DNA of 64,000 nucleotides, taken from the NCBI GenBank assembly GCA_964631345.1, contig CAZVWE010000010.1, forward strand, positions 1-64,000, read 5' to 3'. The DNA is from MGBC163016 sp964631345 (GTDB lineage Bacteria; Actinomycetota; Coriobacteriia; Coriobacteriales; Eggerthellaceae). The translations under genes were made by a program, and so were the position numbers. Positions 44,698-53,002 of this stretch are shown here, piece after piece (the stretch's first letter is position 1; each line of letters starts with the position of its first letter). The notes under the pieces were generated by a model. That model ran no database searches. It was not told the DNA's origin and saw only the letters and a list, made by a program, of their open reading frames with translations.

Positions 44698-45330
44698 CTG
44701 CTGATCGTAGGCTGCTTGTTCATGCTGCAAACCTACATCGCAGGTTGCCTGAGCCCCGATGGCGCGGTATTTGCTGATGATCCCGATAACGCGTTCTATC
44801 TAGTTGCCGAAATTGCGGGCGGAAAGTTCCTCTATATTCTGTGCGCGTTGGCGACAGCCATTGCTTGGGGCATCTTCAATTCGCTTGCGGCGCAGACGGC
44901 GATCTGCCGCATCCTATATGCGATGAGCCGCGACGGCAATCTGCCGAAAGGTCTGGCGAAGGTTCACCCGCGTTTCAAGACACCGTATATCGCAGCGTTG
45001 TTCGTTGGTGTGCTTTCGCTTATTTTGGTGGTTATCTTCTCGCTCGTTCTCAGCATTGATGATATTTCGCGTTTGGTGAATTTCGGAGCCCTTACTGCGT
45101 TTTGCGTCCTTCATGTGACGGTGGTGTGGCACTTCTTCATCAAGAAACGCGATGGCAAGGTGTTCACGCATCTGATCCTTCCGCTTTTGGGTTTCCTGAT
45201 CGTTGGATATACATGGATCAGCCTTGACCCAGCATCCAAGATCATGGGCATAACATGGATCGTGATCGGTGTGGTGTACTACCTCATCATCAGCAAGGTT
45301 CTCAAGAAGAATGTCGATCTTGAGGTGTAG
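44698..45330 (+). pseudogene. APC-family amino-acid/amine permease, 5' end missing
   Basis: From about 44698 the next frame reads the C-terminal half of an APC permease (AILFAMSRDGNLP-like block, RILYAMSRDGNLPKGLAKVHP, then four or five membrane segments). No intact start is credible. Joined directly to the acetamidase remnant, so one deletion fused both. Confidence 0.78.
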
Positions 45331-45438
45331 GCTTGCGGTGATCTTGCACTTCTGAAGCTTTTCGGGCGTAGCGTGGTTTTCCATGGTGCGCCCTTTTTTG
45401 TATCTGCCCTTTTTGGGGTGTTGACGAAAGGTGCGAAC

Positions 45439-46542
45439 ATGCTCGATTTTTCCAGCGATTATACGCGGGGATGCCATCCGGAGATCCTCTATGCGCTCAA
45501 GGCTTGCAACAGTCAGGATCATTCCGGTTATGGCAGCGATGAGATCACGGAGCGGGCGAAGCGCAGGATTCGCACTGCTTGTGCGGCGCCTGATGCGGAG
45601 GTGTTTTTGCTAGAGGGTGGTACGCAGGTGAATCAGATCGCAACGAAGATTTTGCTTGCTCCATGGCAAGGGGTGATCGCGGCGGATACCGCCCATGTTG
45701 CGCTGCATGAGGCTGGTGCTATTGAACACGCCGGACATAAAGTCATCGCTTTGTCTGGTCGTGATGGGAAGATCACAGCAACGCAGATTGAGGCATGTCT
45801 AGAGCAAGATGCAGCAGATGAGAATCGCGAGCATATGGTCGAGCCCGGTATGGTGTATCTAACTTATCCCACAGAATACGGCACGCTATATACGCTTGAT
45901 GAATTGGAACAGATTGCAGGGGTCTGTCGTCGGTTTGATATCCCGCTGTATCTGGATGGTGCGCGGTTGGGTTATGGACTTGCGGTGCCAGATGCTGACG
46001 TGACTCTGCCGGACATTGCGCGGCTGTGCGACTGCTTCTACATCGGTGGCACCAAGCTTGGTGCGCTTCTCGGTGAGGCGCTCGTGTTTCCGCGCAAACG
46101 TATTCCGCGACTTCTTTCGCTAGTGAAGCAGAGTGGTGCTCTGTTGGCGAAAGGATGGGTGCTCGGCGTGCAGTTCGATGTGTTATTCAGCGATGCGGCA
46201 TGTGATAGGGATGAAGACACAGGCGATGAGGATATTCGTACAGCTGACGCTTTGCCCGATGGTGTATTTGAGAATAGCCTCTATATGCGAGGGGCTCGGC
46301 ATGCCATCGAATGTGCGGTATTGCTTGTGCAAGGATTACGCGCGAAGGGATATGAGTTTGCGGTGGATTCGCCAACTAATCAGCAGTTCGTGATCGTGGA
46401 CGATGGACTGCTGGCAAGGATCCCCGACACGGTGCGGTATGGTTTCTGGGAGCGCCTTGTGGATGGACGCACGGTGATTAGATTTGCTACGAGTTGGTAT
46501 ACCACTGAGGAAGATGTGCGTGCGCTACTGGATCTGCTGTGA
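45439..46542 (+). CDS. Low-specificity threonine aldolase (beta-eliminating lyase family)
   Basis: 367 residues from ATG 45439 (GAAAGGTG upstream). PLP lysine in IGGTKLGALLGEA near 203, substrate-binding LEGGTQVNQ near 58-66, and LYLDGARLGYGL near 170-181 match LtaE/GLY1-type enzymes. It cleaves threonine (and allo-threonine) to glycine and acetaldehyde. Single gene, no clear partner. Confidence 0.9.
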   Translation: MLDFSSDYTRGCHPEILYALKACNSQDHSGYGSDEITERAKRRIRTACAAPDAEVFLLEGGTQVNQIATKILLAPWQGVIAADTAHVALHEAGAIEHAGHKVIALSGRDGKITATQIEACLEQDAADENREHMVEPGMVYLTYPTEYGTLYTLDELEQIAGVCRRFDIPLYLDGARLGYGLAVPDADVTLPDIARLCDCFYIGGTKLGALLGEALVFPRKRIPRLLSLVKQSGALLAKGWVLGVQFDVLFSDAACDRDEDTGDEDIRTADALPDGVFENSLYMRGARHAIECAVLLVQGLRAKGYEFAVDSPTNQQFVIVDDGLLARIPDTVRYGFWERLVDGRTVIRFATSWYTTEEDVRALLDLL

Positions 46543-46656
46543 TCAGTGGTAAGTAGAAGAACAAGAGGCGTCCAAAACGCTCATTGAAGCTTCGCGGAGG
46601 AGACTAATGAGCATGTCCCCGTCCCTTTTAATCATTACTCAGTTGCTAAAAGCGCC

Positions 46657-47016
46657 CTATATGCGATCGAATTTTGCAAGCACTTCAACAGCAGCAGAAC
46701 AGGCATCGCAGTTGCAGTATTTCTCGCCCTGCTCTTTGCGCGCAATTTGCTGAGCGAGAAACTGCTCGGCTGCCTCCTTGCCCATGATGTCGATTGCAGG
46801 GCCTTGCGCGAAGGCGATAATGCTATCGATCGTGTTGGGACGGCCATCGAGAAAGTCCACCAATTCGTTCGTAGCTTGTTCGATAGTTGCATCATCTGCA
46901 TCTTTGACGGCGGAAATCCAGGCCTTTGCGGCATCTTTGGTTTCTTGTTTGCTTGCATCGGAAGTTGCCAGAGTATTAGCGCGCACGACTATGTAGTCAA
47001 AGAGTTCCTTGTCCAT
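46657..47016 (-). CDS. Small conserved protein with CNCDAC motif
   Basis: 119 residues from ATG 47016, eight to nine bases after AAGGAG. An acidic helical body ends with YCNCDACSAAVEVLAKF near 100-116. Similar proteins are widespread in Coriobacteriia and Firmicutes and are usually mis-named as Hsp90-like; function unknown. The cysteines might bind metal or form a disulfide. Single gene. Confidence 0.75.
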   Translation of the reverse strand: MDKELFDYIVVRANTLATSDASKQETKDAAKAWISAVKDADDATIEQATNELVDFLDGRPNTIDSIIAFAQGPAIDIMGKEAAEQFLAQQIARKEQGEKYCNCDACSAAVEVLAKFDRI

Positions 47017-47113
47017 GAGCACGTCTCCTTTCATTGCGTTTATTATGGCTTGTCTTAGCGAATATCGTTTACTTTCGCTTATCGTGCATATTCTATTACG
47101 TTAACGGGAAAGA

Positions 47114-47201
47114 GCGCGAAATAGAAAACGCGATTGAGGGCGTGACAGAGAATGCGATTGAGAACGAAATAGAGAATGCGACGAGGGCGCGACAAGAAAT
47201 T
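47114..47201. repeat. Imperfect 23-25-base tandem repeats
   Basis: Three to four decayed units of the type GGCGTGACAGAGAATGCGATTGAG, between the small conserved gene and a fic gene. No gene covers them; purpose not evident. Confidence 0.6.
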
Positions 47202-47254
47202 TGATTGGTATGACATTGCTTCGAAAAAACAGTTGTCTTCTACATTCGATATAA

Positions 47255-47283
47255 TGTCGTAGTAAATTACTTTTACTACGACA
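47255..47283. promoter_or_regulatory. TATAAT box followed by perfect 12-bp operator ahead of fic
   Basis: TATAAT at 47250-47255 abuts TGTCGTAGTAAA/TTTACTACGACA (arms 47255-47266 and 47272-47283). The inverted repeat covers the expected transcription start, a repressor position. The fic start is 16 bases past it. Confidence 0.75.
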
Positions 47284-47298
47284 CATAAAGAGGTTATC

Positions 47299-48330
47299 AT
47301 GAGTCGGCTGATATTAAGTTCTGACACAAAGAAGCGAATTGTTGATACGCTCGAAAAGGAGAACTTGAGCCTCACCGAGTTCGACAGGCTTGCCAGTGAG
47401 TGGAGATGTCTCTATCCAAAAACAGAAGAAATGCGTATCGCGCAGGAATCATATGAAGAAGACTTCCTTGTGCGCATGGCCTACAACTCAAACGCAATTG
47501 AGGGCTCCACTCTTACTCTTGCAGATACCGAGGTTATTTATGAAGGAGAATTCATCCCTCATAAGCCTGGCAGAGAGCAGATCGCTGCTCGGGGACTTTT
47601 CGAAGGCGCAGCCCTTGTCGAAAATCGAATATACGAAGGTGCCCCCTTGGATGAAGCATTCTTGCGAGACCTTCATGAGGCATGCGCATTGGATTTGCAG
47701 CCAAGAGCAAGAGGTATGTATCGTAGTGCTCCTGCGGTTATTCGCGCATCGCGTACCGTACCTTCCGATCCGTTAGAGATCAGAACTCATGTTGCCGATC
47801 TGTTCTATCAATGTAAGCTTGAGGCCGAGCAAACGCATCCCCTCATTGTCATCCCTTGGTTTCATGCGGCACTCGAGAATATTCACCCTTTCGCTGATGG
47901 CAACGGTCGAACGGGTCGATTGTGGATGAATGCGCAATTGCGGAAGTTCGCGTATCCACCTATTGGAATCAAAGTCGATAACAGCAGAGAATACAAGGCT
48001 GGGCTTGAGGCTTGGCAAACAGACAACGATCCTGTTCCGTTCATGGTTCTTGTTTTGAATTGTTTGAAGAGCGAACTCGAGTCTCGCTTTGCGTTTCTTT
48101 CCAAGACTATCGAACAGCCCGATCAGCAAGCACTCTCGCAGTATGATCAGCAAATATTCGGGATTCTCTATTGCCAGCCTTCGATCAGTGCGCGCATGCT
48201 TGGAAGGATCATGGGGCTGTCAGAGCGACAAGTTCAGCGTATGCAAAAGAAGCTTCGCGAAAAGGGACTACTGAAGCGAGAAGGCTCACCAAAACACGGC
48301 AAGTGGGTTTTGCGAACAGAAAAACGATAA
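47299..48330 (+). CDS. fic: Fic-domain protein (class II), second copy
   Basis: 343 residues; AAAGAGG precedes ATG 47299. Active-site HPFADGNGRTGR with His 196 and inhibitory motif SNAIEGS near 64-70. C-terminal winged-helix-like region (SISARMLGRIMGLSERQVQ). Predicted AMPylase under its own operator. Different from the other two fic genes in length and tail, so not a recent duplication. Confidence 0.92.
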   Translation: MSRLILSSDTKKRIVDTLEKENLSLTEFDRLASEWRCLYPKTEEMRIAQESYEEDFLVRMAYNSNAIEGSTLTLADTEVIYEGEFIPHKPGREQIAARGLFEGAALVENRIYEGAPLDEAFLRDLHEACALDLQPRARGMYRSAPAVIRASRTVPSDPLEIRTHVADLFYQCKLEAEQTHPLIVIPWFHAALENIHPFADGNGRTGRLWMNAQLRKFAYPPIGIKVDNSREYKAGLEAWQTDNDPVPFMVLVLNCLKSELESRFAFLSKTIEQPDQQALSQYDQQIFGILYCQPSISARMLGRIMGLSERQVQRMQKKLREKGLLKREGSPKHGKWVLRTEKR

Positions 48331-48420
48331 AGCTACGGACGGACTGATGTAAAAGAAACTGGCGTTTCAGAGGACGTTAACAGGAGTAAGGCGCGCAGGA
48401 ACTGCTTACACGCTACAGTC

Positions 48421-48882
48421 TTACTCTGCTGTGCTACCAAGTTCGCTTAGCTCCTTTAGGGTTGCATCCACATTCTCGGCATGCCAGTTCTTGTATCCGC
48501 CGGCATATTGCGAGGCATAAACACCGGAGAGGCGCATGTCGCTCAGCTCCTTCTGCTGTGTTGTAAGGCGAACGCTTCCGGTATTAGTCTCGATGTCGAT
48601 GATAACGTTGAGCAGGTCGTTGATGAGCTTTACTGATTCGATCTCTGAATACGGAACAACGAGAGAAACATCCTTTTCGAGCGTCGCCCAATAAGGGTCG
48701 AAGGGAAGCAGGATGATTTCGTTTTCGCACATCTGAAGAACGGCTACGTCGCACGCGCTGAAGAATCGAGCGATTTTGTCGCTCAAGTTCCCCGCTGCAC
48801 CTTTGATGATAATGCATCTATCCTCCAGAGGCGTATATCCTGCACGGGTTGCATATTTCCAAACCTTCTCTTCACGAGCCAT
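48421..48882 (-). CDS. Conserved hypothetical, PH/YokE-like
   Basis: 153 residues from ATG 48882 (GAAAGGAAC upstream). It has alternating beta strands with DPYWATLEKDVSLVVPYSEI near 63-82 and ends in a helix, somewhat like bacterial PH-domain proteins, but I do not recognise the family with confidence. No membrane segment. Single gene between fic and an XRE regulator. Confidence 0.7.
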   Translation of the reverse strand: MAREEKVWKYATRAGYTPLEDRCIIIKGAAGNLSDKIARFFSACDVAVLQMCENEIILLPFDPYWATLEKDVSLVVPYSEIESVKLINDLLNVIIDIETNTGSVRLTTQQKELSDMRLSGVYASQYAGGYKNWHAENVDATLKELSELGSTAE

Positions 48883-49151
48883 AACTGTTTTGTTCCTTTC
48901 GCTATTAGTGTTTTGTCTACTCTTATTCTTCAACGTGAGTAATAACGGGATTGCCTGTAACTAGGTGGCCTGGAATATTTTCCAAAACTTTTAGACGCAT
49001 GCAAGCGCAATAATTTCGTAAAATGCCTGTTCAGAGGCATTGTCAAAGCCTTTTGACAAGCGCGTTGAAGCCTTTTTACTGACACGTGGACTATTATTTC
49101 GGTCAGCACAGACTTAAAAACGTTACAGAGCGTTTGGAAGGGCAAGGATTA

Positions 49152-49763
49152 ATGGAACTGGCACGGCAACTGAAAAGCAGGAGAGAAGAGAAGGGGCTTT
49201 CCCAAGATGAGGTCGCGAAAGCGATATTCGTATCGCGCCAGACCATCTCGAATTGGGAGACAGACAAGACATATCCAGACGTGCAAAGCCTGCTTTTGCT
49301 CAGCCAGTTGTTCGATATCTCCATAGACGATCTTGTGAAAGGGGATGCCATAAGGATCCAACAGGTCATCAAGCAGGATTCGCGCAGGATGAGATTCCTA
49401 ACATATGGGATGGTCGGATTTTCTGCGCTAGCATTCCTTTTCCTTCTGGGATTCTCGTTAGCTTGGCCGGAGCCCTCTGGGTTTGCTCGCATGAGCAAGG
49501 GTAACATCGCAGGTGGAATCACATTTATTGCGTTCTATGTCATAGGGCTCGGCATGGCTATTGTCATTGATCGTCTGAAAAAGAAGCACGATGTCGTCAC
49601 CTATCGTGAGATTGATCGCTTTCTCAAAGGTGAAGTTGTTGATGAGCCTGATTCGCAGGGCTTGTCGCGCAAGCATCCAGCGCTTGGCGTTGTGGTAAAA
49701 CTTTTCGTCGGTGCAGCAATCGGGTTGCTTTTGGCGGGAATCCTGCTTGCGCTTGAAGGGTAG
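49152..49763 (+). CDS. XRE-family regulator with C-terminal membrane segments
   Basis: 203 residues from ATG 49152 (AAGGA upstream). HTH in LSQDEVAKAIFVSRQTISNW near 17-36, then three hydrophobic segments. Membrane-bound HTH proteins of this type occur with small peptide or stress systems. No partner gene is adjacent except fic downstream (146 bp). Confidence 0.9.
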   Translation: MELARQLKSRREEKGLSQDEVAKAIFVSRQTISNWETDKTYPDVQSLLLLSQLFDISIDDLVKGDAIRIQQVIKQDSRRMRFLTYGMVGFSALAFLFLLGFSLAWPEPSGFARMSKGNIAGGITFIAFYVIGLGMAIVIDRLKKKHDVVTYREIDRFLKGEVVDEPDSQGLSRKHPALGVVVKLFVGAAIGLLLAGILLALEG

Positions 49764-49835
49764 GCCTTCTGTTTGCGCATAAGCGCATGAGTGAAAGTGC
49801 ACTCGAACAACTCGCTGTCTGTTTTACACATTTAA

Positions 49836-49861
49836 CGGAAGTGAATTATAATTAACTTCCG
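49836..49861. promoter_or_regulatory. 26-bp palindrome with one mismatch ahead of the third fic gene
   Basis: CGGAAGTGAATTA pairs with TAATTAACTTCCG; the centre carries TATAAT (49848-49853), so the operator overlaps the -10 box of the fic promoter. Start codon is 49 bases further. Confidence 0.72.
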
Positions 49862-49909
49862 CAACAGTAAGCCGTAACAGTAAAAGTTATTGCACTGCTA
49901 GGAGTTGAT

Positions 49910-51094
49910 ATGTGGCCTAGCATCACATACGAAAAATGTGCTTGGGAACGGGATCCGGACGATCTGGCGCTCATTCCTAAGAGTCGAAGGCGCAAGATTC
50001 TGCCGACGTATGAGGCGGCTGTTCTTGCAAATATTGCTGCGCTTTCCGTGGAGCTTTCTGCGTCGCTGTTAGAGCGCCTCGCCGAGGTGGAGGTCGCCCT
50101 AGCGAGATTTGATACTGCACAGAAAGCACGCGATTACGCTCTTCCCGCACTTTTGCTCCGAAGCGAATCATCGTCGAGTTCGCAAATAGAACGACTCACC
50201 TCGAGTGCGCGAAATGTTGCGCTCGCCGAGCTTTCCGACAAAGCTCCGGCAAATGCGTTGCTAATTGCAGGCAACGTCTCTGCGATGCGCGAGGCTTTAG
50301 GGCAAAGAGGGGATGTGGACATAAAGTCCATTTGCGCCATACATGATGTGCTCATGCGGAATACGCGTGAAACGCTGGGTCTACGCAACGAGCAGGTTTG
50401 GATAGGTGGTTCCCCTTACAGCCCACATGGAGCGACGTTTGTACCCCCGCATGCTGACCGGGTGCGGGAATGCCTCGAGGATCTCGTTGAGTTTGGTGCT
50501 CGTGAGAACATCCCTTCGATCGCGAAGGCAGCTATATTTCATGCTCAATTTGAGGCGATTCATCCCTTTACGGATGGAAACGGACGCACGGGTCGCACCC
50601 TGCTGCATCGCATGCTCGCTCGCGATGAAGTACTCCTACACACGATGCTTCCAGTATCGGCTGGGCTTCTGCATGACGTTGAGCATTACATGGATGCGCT
50701 AGATGCCTACCACGATGGAGCGGTAGAACCGATAGTTGAGTGCCTCGCTGATGCCTTGGAACTTTCTGTGGTCATTGGGTCGCGTATTGCATCTGATGTC
50801 GATGAGATCCTTGCCGAATGGGCGTCTGTGAATACGGATCGCGCTGGTTCCGCATCGCACCGACTGCCCGTTCTTCTCGTAGAACAGCCGGTGGTCGATG
50901 TTTCATATGTTGCGTTGCGCCTCGACATCACCGACCGGGCGGCTCGTAACTTGATTGAGACAGCCTGCGATCGGGGTATTCTCGCGAAGATAGGCAATGC
51001 GAAGCGAGGAGCCTTTTATCAGGCAACTGATCTGATCGCGGTACTCGAGGAAGCGTCGAGTTTGGAGGGTATCCGTAGGATTGCTGCGCGATAG
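49910..51094 (+). CDS. fic: Fic-domain protein, third copy (class II-like)
   Basis: 394 residues with AGGAG before ATG 49910. HPFTDGNGRTGR with His 218; SSSSQIERLTSS near 90-101 as the inhibitory segment (Gln-Ile-Glu). The C-terminus is a winged helix. Predicted protein AMPylase with an autoregulated promoter. Little like the first two copies, so an independent acquisition. Confidence 0.92.
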   Translation: MWPSITYEKCAWERDPDDLALIPKSRRRKILPTYEAAVLANIAALSVELSASLLERLAEVEVALARFDTAQKARDYALPALLLRSESSSSSQIERLTSSARNVALAELSDKAPANALLIAGNVSAMREALGQRGDVDIKSICAIHDVLMRNTRETLGLRNEQVWIGGSPYSPHGATFVPPHADRVRECLEDLVEFGARENIPSIAKAAIFHAQFEAIHPFTDGNGRTGRTLLHRMLARDEVLLHTMLPVSAGLLHDVEHYMDALDAYHDGAVEPIVECLADALELSVVIGSRIASDVDEILAEWASVNTDRAGSASHRLPVLLVEQPVVDVSYVALRLDITDRAARNLIETACDRGILAKIGNAKRGAFYQATDLIAVLEEASSLEGIRRIAAR

Positions 51095-51247
51095 TGCGAA
51101 GTGTAACGTTTTGCTTGTGCTTGAAGGGTAGGCCTTCTATCCTATCGCTGTGGCTAAAAGCCGGGAAGCATGTTTATTGCACGATCGTAAAGCTATCGCC
51201 TCGTTTTATCTCGCCGCCATCTACAACCTTACAGAACTCAAATCTGA

Positions 51248-52174
51248 TCAAACGCCAACAAGGAAAGCAACCAGCGGGATAGTAAAGATACTCACTACTA
51301 ATGTGACTACGGTGATACCTGTGGCGTATTCGCCCTCATCGCCATTCGCAGTGGCAATCATGGGCACAACTGTCATCACGGGAAGAGCCATTATGATAGT
51401 CAATCCCATGATCATCTGTTCAGAGAACATGCCGCTCATCATCAGAAGCTTGCCGACGAGAATAGGCAGCGCCACCATCTTCACGAGGATGCCGATATAT
51501 AGTTCGGGACGCTTCAACACCGGGCGAACGTTAGAGAAGTTCGCTAATGCTCCAAGGTACATCATGCACATTGCCGAGGTAGCTGCGCTTATCGTGCCTG
51601 CACCAGACATGATCAGTTTCGGTATGGGAATCTGCAGGAAAAGAATAACCAGTGCGATGACAACGGCAATGATGTTGGGTGTTATGAGTTGTTTGAGGGA
51701 AAACCCTTTGACAGTTCGTCCTCGCGCAGTGGAAAGCCAGATGCCGTAAGTCCAGAATACTAGCTGGTCAACTATGGAGAACATCATCATATAGATAAGA
51801 CCTGCGTCGGGAAATACTGCGGCAAGGAGAGGAACGCCGACGAATCCTGTGTTGCCAAAGATAAAGCAGAATTGGAACACACGATCCTTGTCATGTTCGA
51901 GCTTCAGAGCCTTTGATACGAGGAAGACGATGAAACTGATGAGTGCATAGAATGCTGCAGAGAGAAGTATCATCTGCCAGTTCTGTATGATTGTGTCGCG
52001 AGTACAGTTGGCACATGTGGAGTAGGCGATCATCACAGGAAGAAGTACTTTAGTTATTAGACGCGCCAGGTTTGACATGCCTTCTTTCGAGATGATCTTG
52101 AGCCGTGCAGCAAGAAAGCCGACGGCGAAGATGAGAAAGAAGATGATCATCTGGTTGAGCGTGAGTTCGAACAT
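51248..52174 (-). CDS. AEC-family transporter (auxin efflux carrier type)
   Basis: 308 residues; AAGGATC precedes ATG 52174. Ten predicted membrane segments in two five-segment halves, with FIFGNTGFVGVPL near 105-117 as the family hallmark. Carries malate, other dicarboxylates or hydrophobic acids out or in; substrate unknown. Divergent from a TetR regulator, its likely repressor. Confidence 0.9.
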   Translation of the reverse strand: MFELTLNQMIIFFLIFAVGFLAARLKIISKEGMSNLARLITKVLLPVMIAYSTCANCTRDTIIQNWQMILLSAAFYALISFIVFLVSKALKLEHDKDRVFQFCFIFGNTGFVGVPLLAAVFPDAGLIYMMMFSIVDQLVFWTYGIWLSTARGRTVKGFSLKQLITPNIIAVVIALVILFLQIPIPKLIMSGAGTISAATSAMCMMYLGALANFSNVRPVLKRPELYIGILVKMVALPILVGKLLMMSGMFSEQMIMGLTIIMALPVMTVVPMIATANGDEGEYATGITVVTLVVSIFTIPLVAFLVGV

Positions 52175-52281
52175 GTTGATCCTTCGAGTGAAGCGTGTGT
52201 GTCAAGGTGTAATGCTATAGTTTTGCTATGAAGTAAACACTACAATATCGCGGAAAATGTTCGATTAATATTGTTGGGAGA

Positions 52282-52866
52282 ATGATGAGTAGACGAAAAC
52301 CAGGTAAGGAGAATCTTGAAGAGGCGCTACTCAATTTGTTGAAGACAAAGCGGCTGCAGGAAATAAGTGTTTCGAAGTTGTGTGAACGGGCACATGTGAG
52401 TCGCTCGACATTCTATGCGTACTACTCCAATGTGGATAGCATTTATTGTGAGCTTGTGCGAGAGCTTGCGAACGGAACAATCAATCTTAAGAGGCAGCTT
52501 AAAGGCGAAATTGATGTGTCCAGAAGGCCTTTTTGCGAAAATATTCGAGATGAGAAGTTCAGTGGACTCGTGAAAGAAGAACGTTTCATGCAGACCTATC
52601 TAAGCGTTTGCATGGAAGAAATTGACAGTGGTGTTGCGAATGACTATCTGGATATGACGAAGAGTCAGTATGCGGCAAAGGTCATTAGTCTCTTCCAACT
52701 GACAGGGTGTTTGGCTGTGGCCAAAACCAGCAAAGATGATGCTCTCTGGCCACTTGCGAGAAAAGTTGTAGACACGTTTATCCGAGGTGGCATGAATGCG
52801 CTCCGAAGTGTGGATTGGGAGGAAGAACGTGGAGCGGGGAGGACAGAGGGAGAACAGGGGACGTAA
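52282..52866 (+). CDS. TetR-family regulator, C-terminus ending in repeat DNA
   Basis: 193-194 residues; ATG 52282 or 52285 after GGGAG. HTH in ISVSKLCERAHVSRSTFYAY near 29-48. The last residues (GRTEGEQGT) and the stop codon are encoded by the hairpin repeat element at 52850-52923, so the original end was replaced. Divergent from the AEC gene. Confidence 0.9.
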   Translation: MMSRRKPGKENLEEALLNLLKTKRLQEISVSKLCERAHVSRSTFYAYYSNVDSIYCELVRELANGTINLKRQLKGEIDVSRRPFCENIRDEKFSGLVKEERFMQTYLSVCMEEIDSGVANDYLDMTKSQYAAKVISLFQLTGCLAVAKTSKDDALWPLARKVVDTFIRGGMNALRSVDWEEERGAGRTEGEQGT

Positions 52867-52923
52867 CACGGTTACTCTTCTCATTAAGAGTAGGCAGAAA
52901 ACAGTGCTACGCCCCCTGTTCTC
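52850..52923. repeat. Hairpin repeat element with inner stem, supplying the tetR stop
   Basis: GAGAACAGGGG and CCCCTGTTCTC (11 bp) continue with ACGTAACAC/GTGCTACG at seven of eight positions, about 20 bp in all. An inner stem ACTCTT/AAGAGT makes a branched structure. Relative of the other elements (core near GGGGACGT). Confidence 0.75.
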
Positions 52924-53002
52924 AAAAATATGATGTCCGAAAACGGCTATCGTTTCATTCGTTTCTCGATAAACTTATGACTGAGAAATGAAGGGATGTT
53001 GT

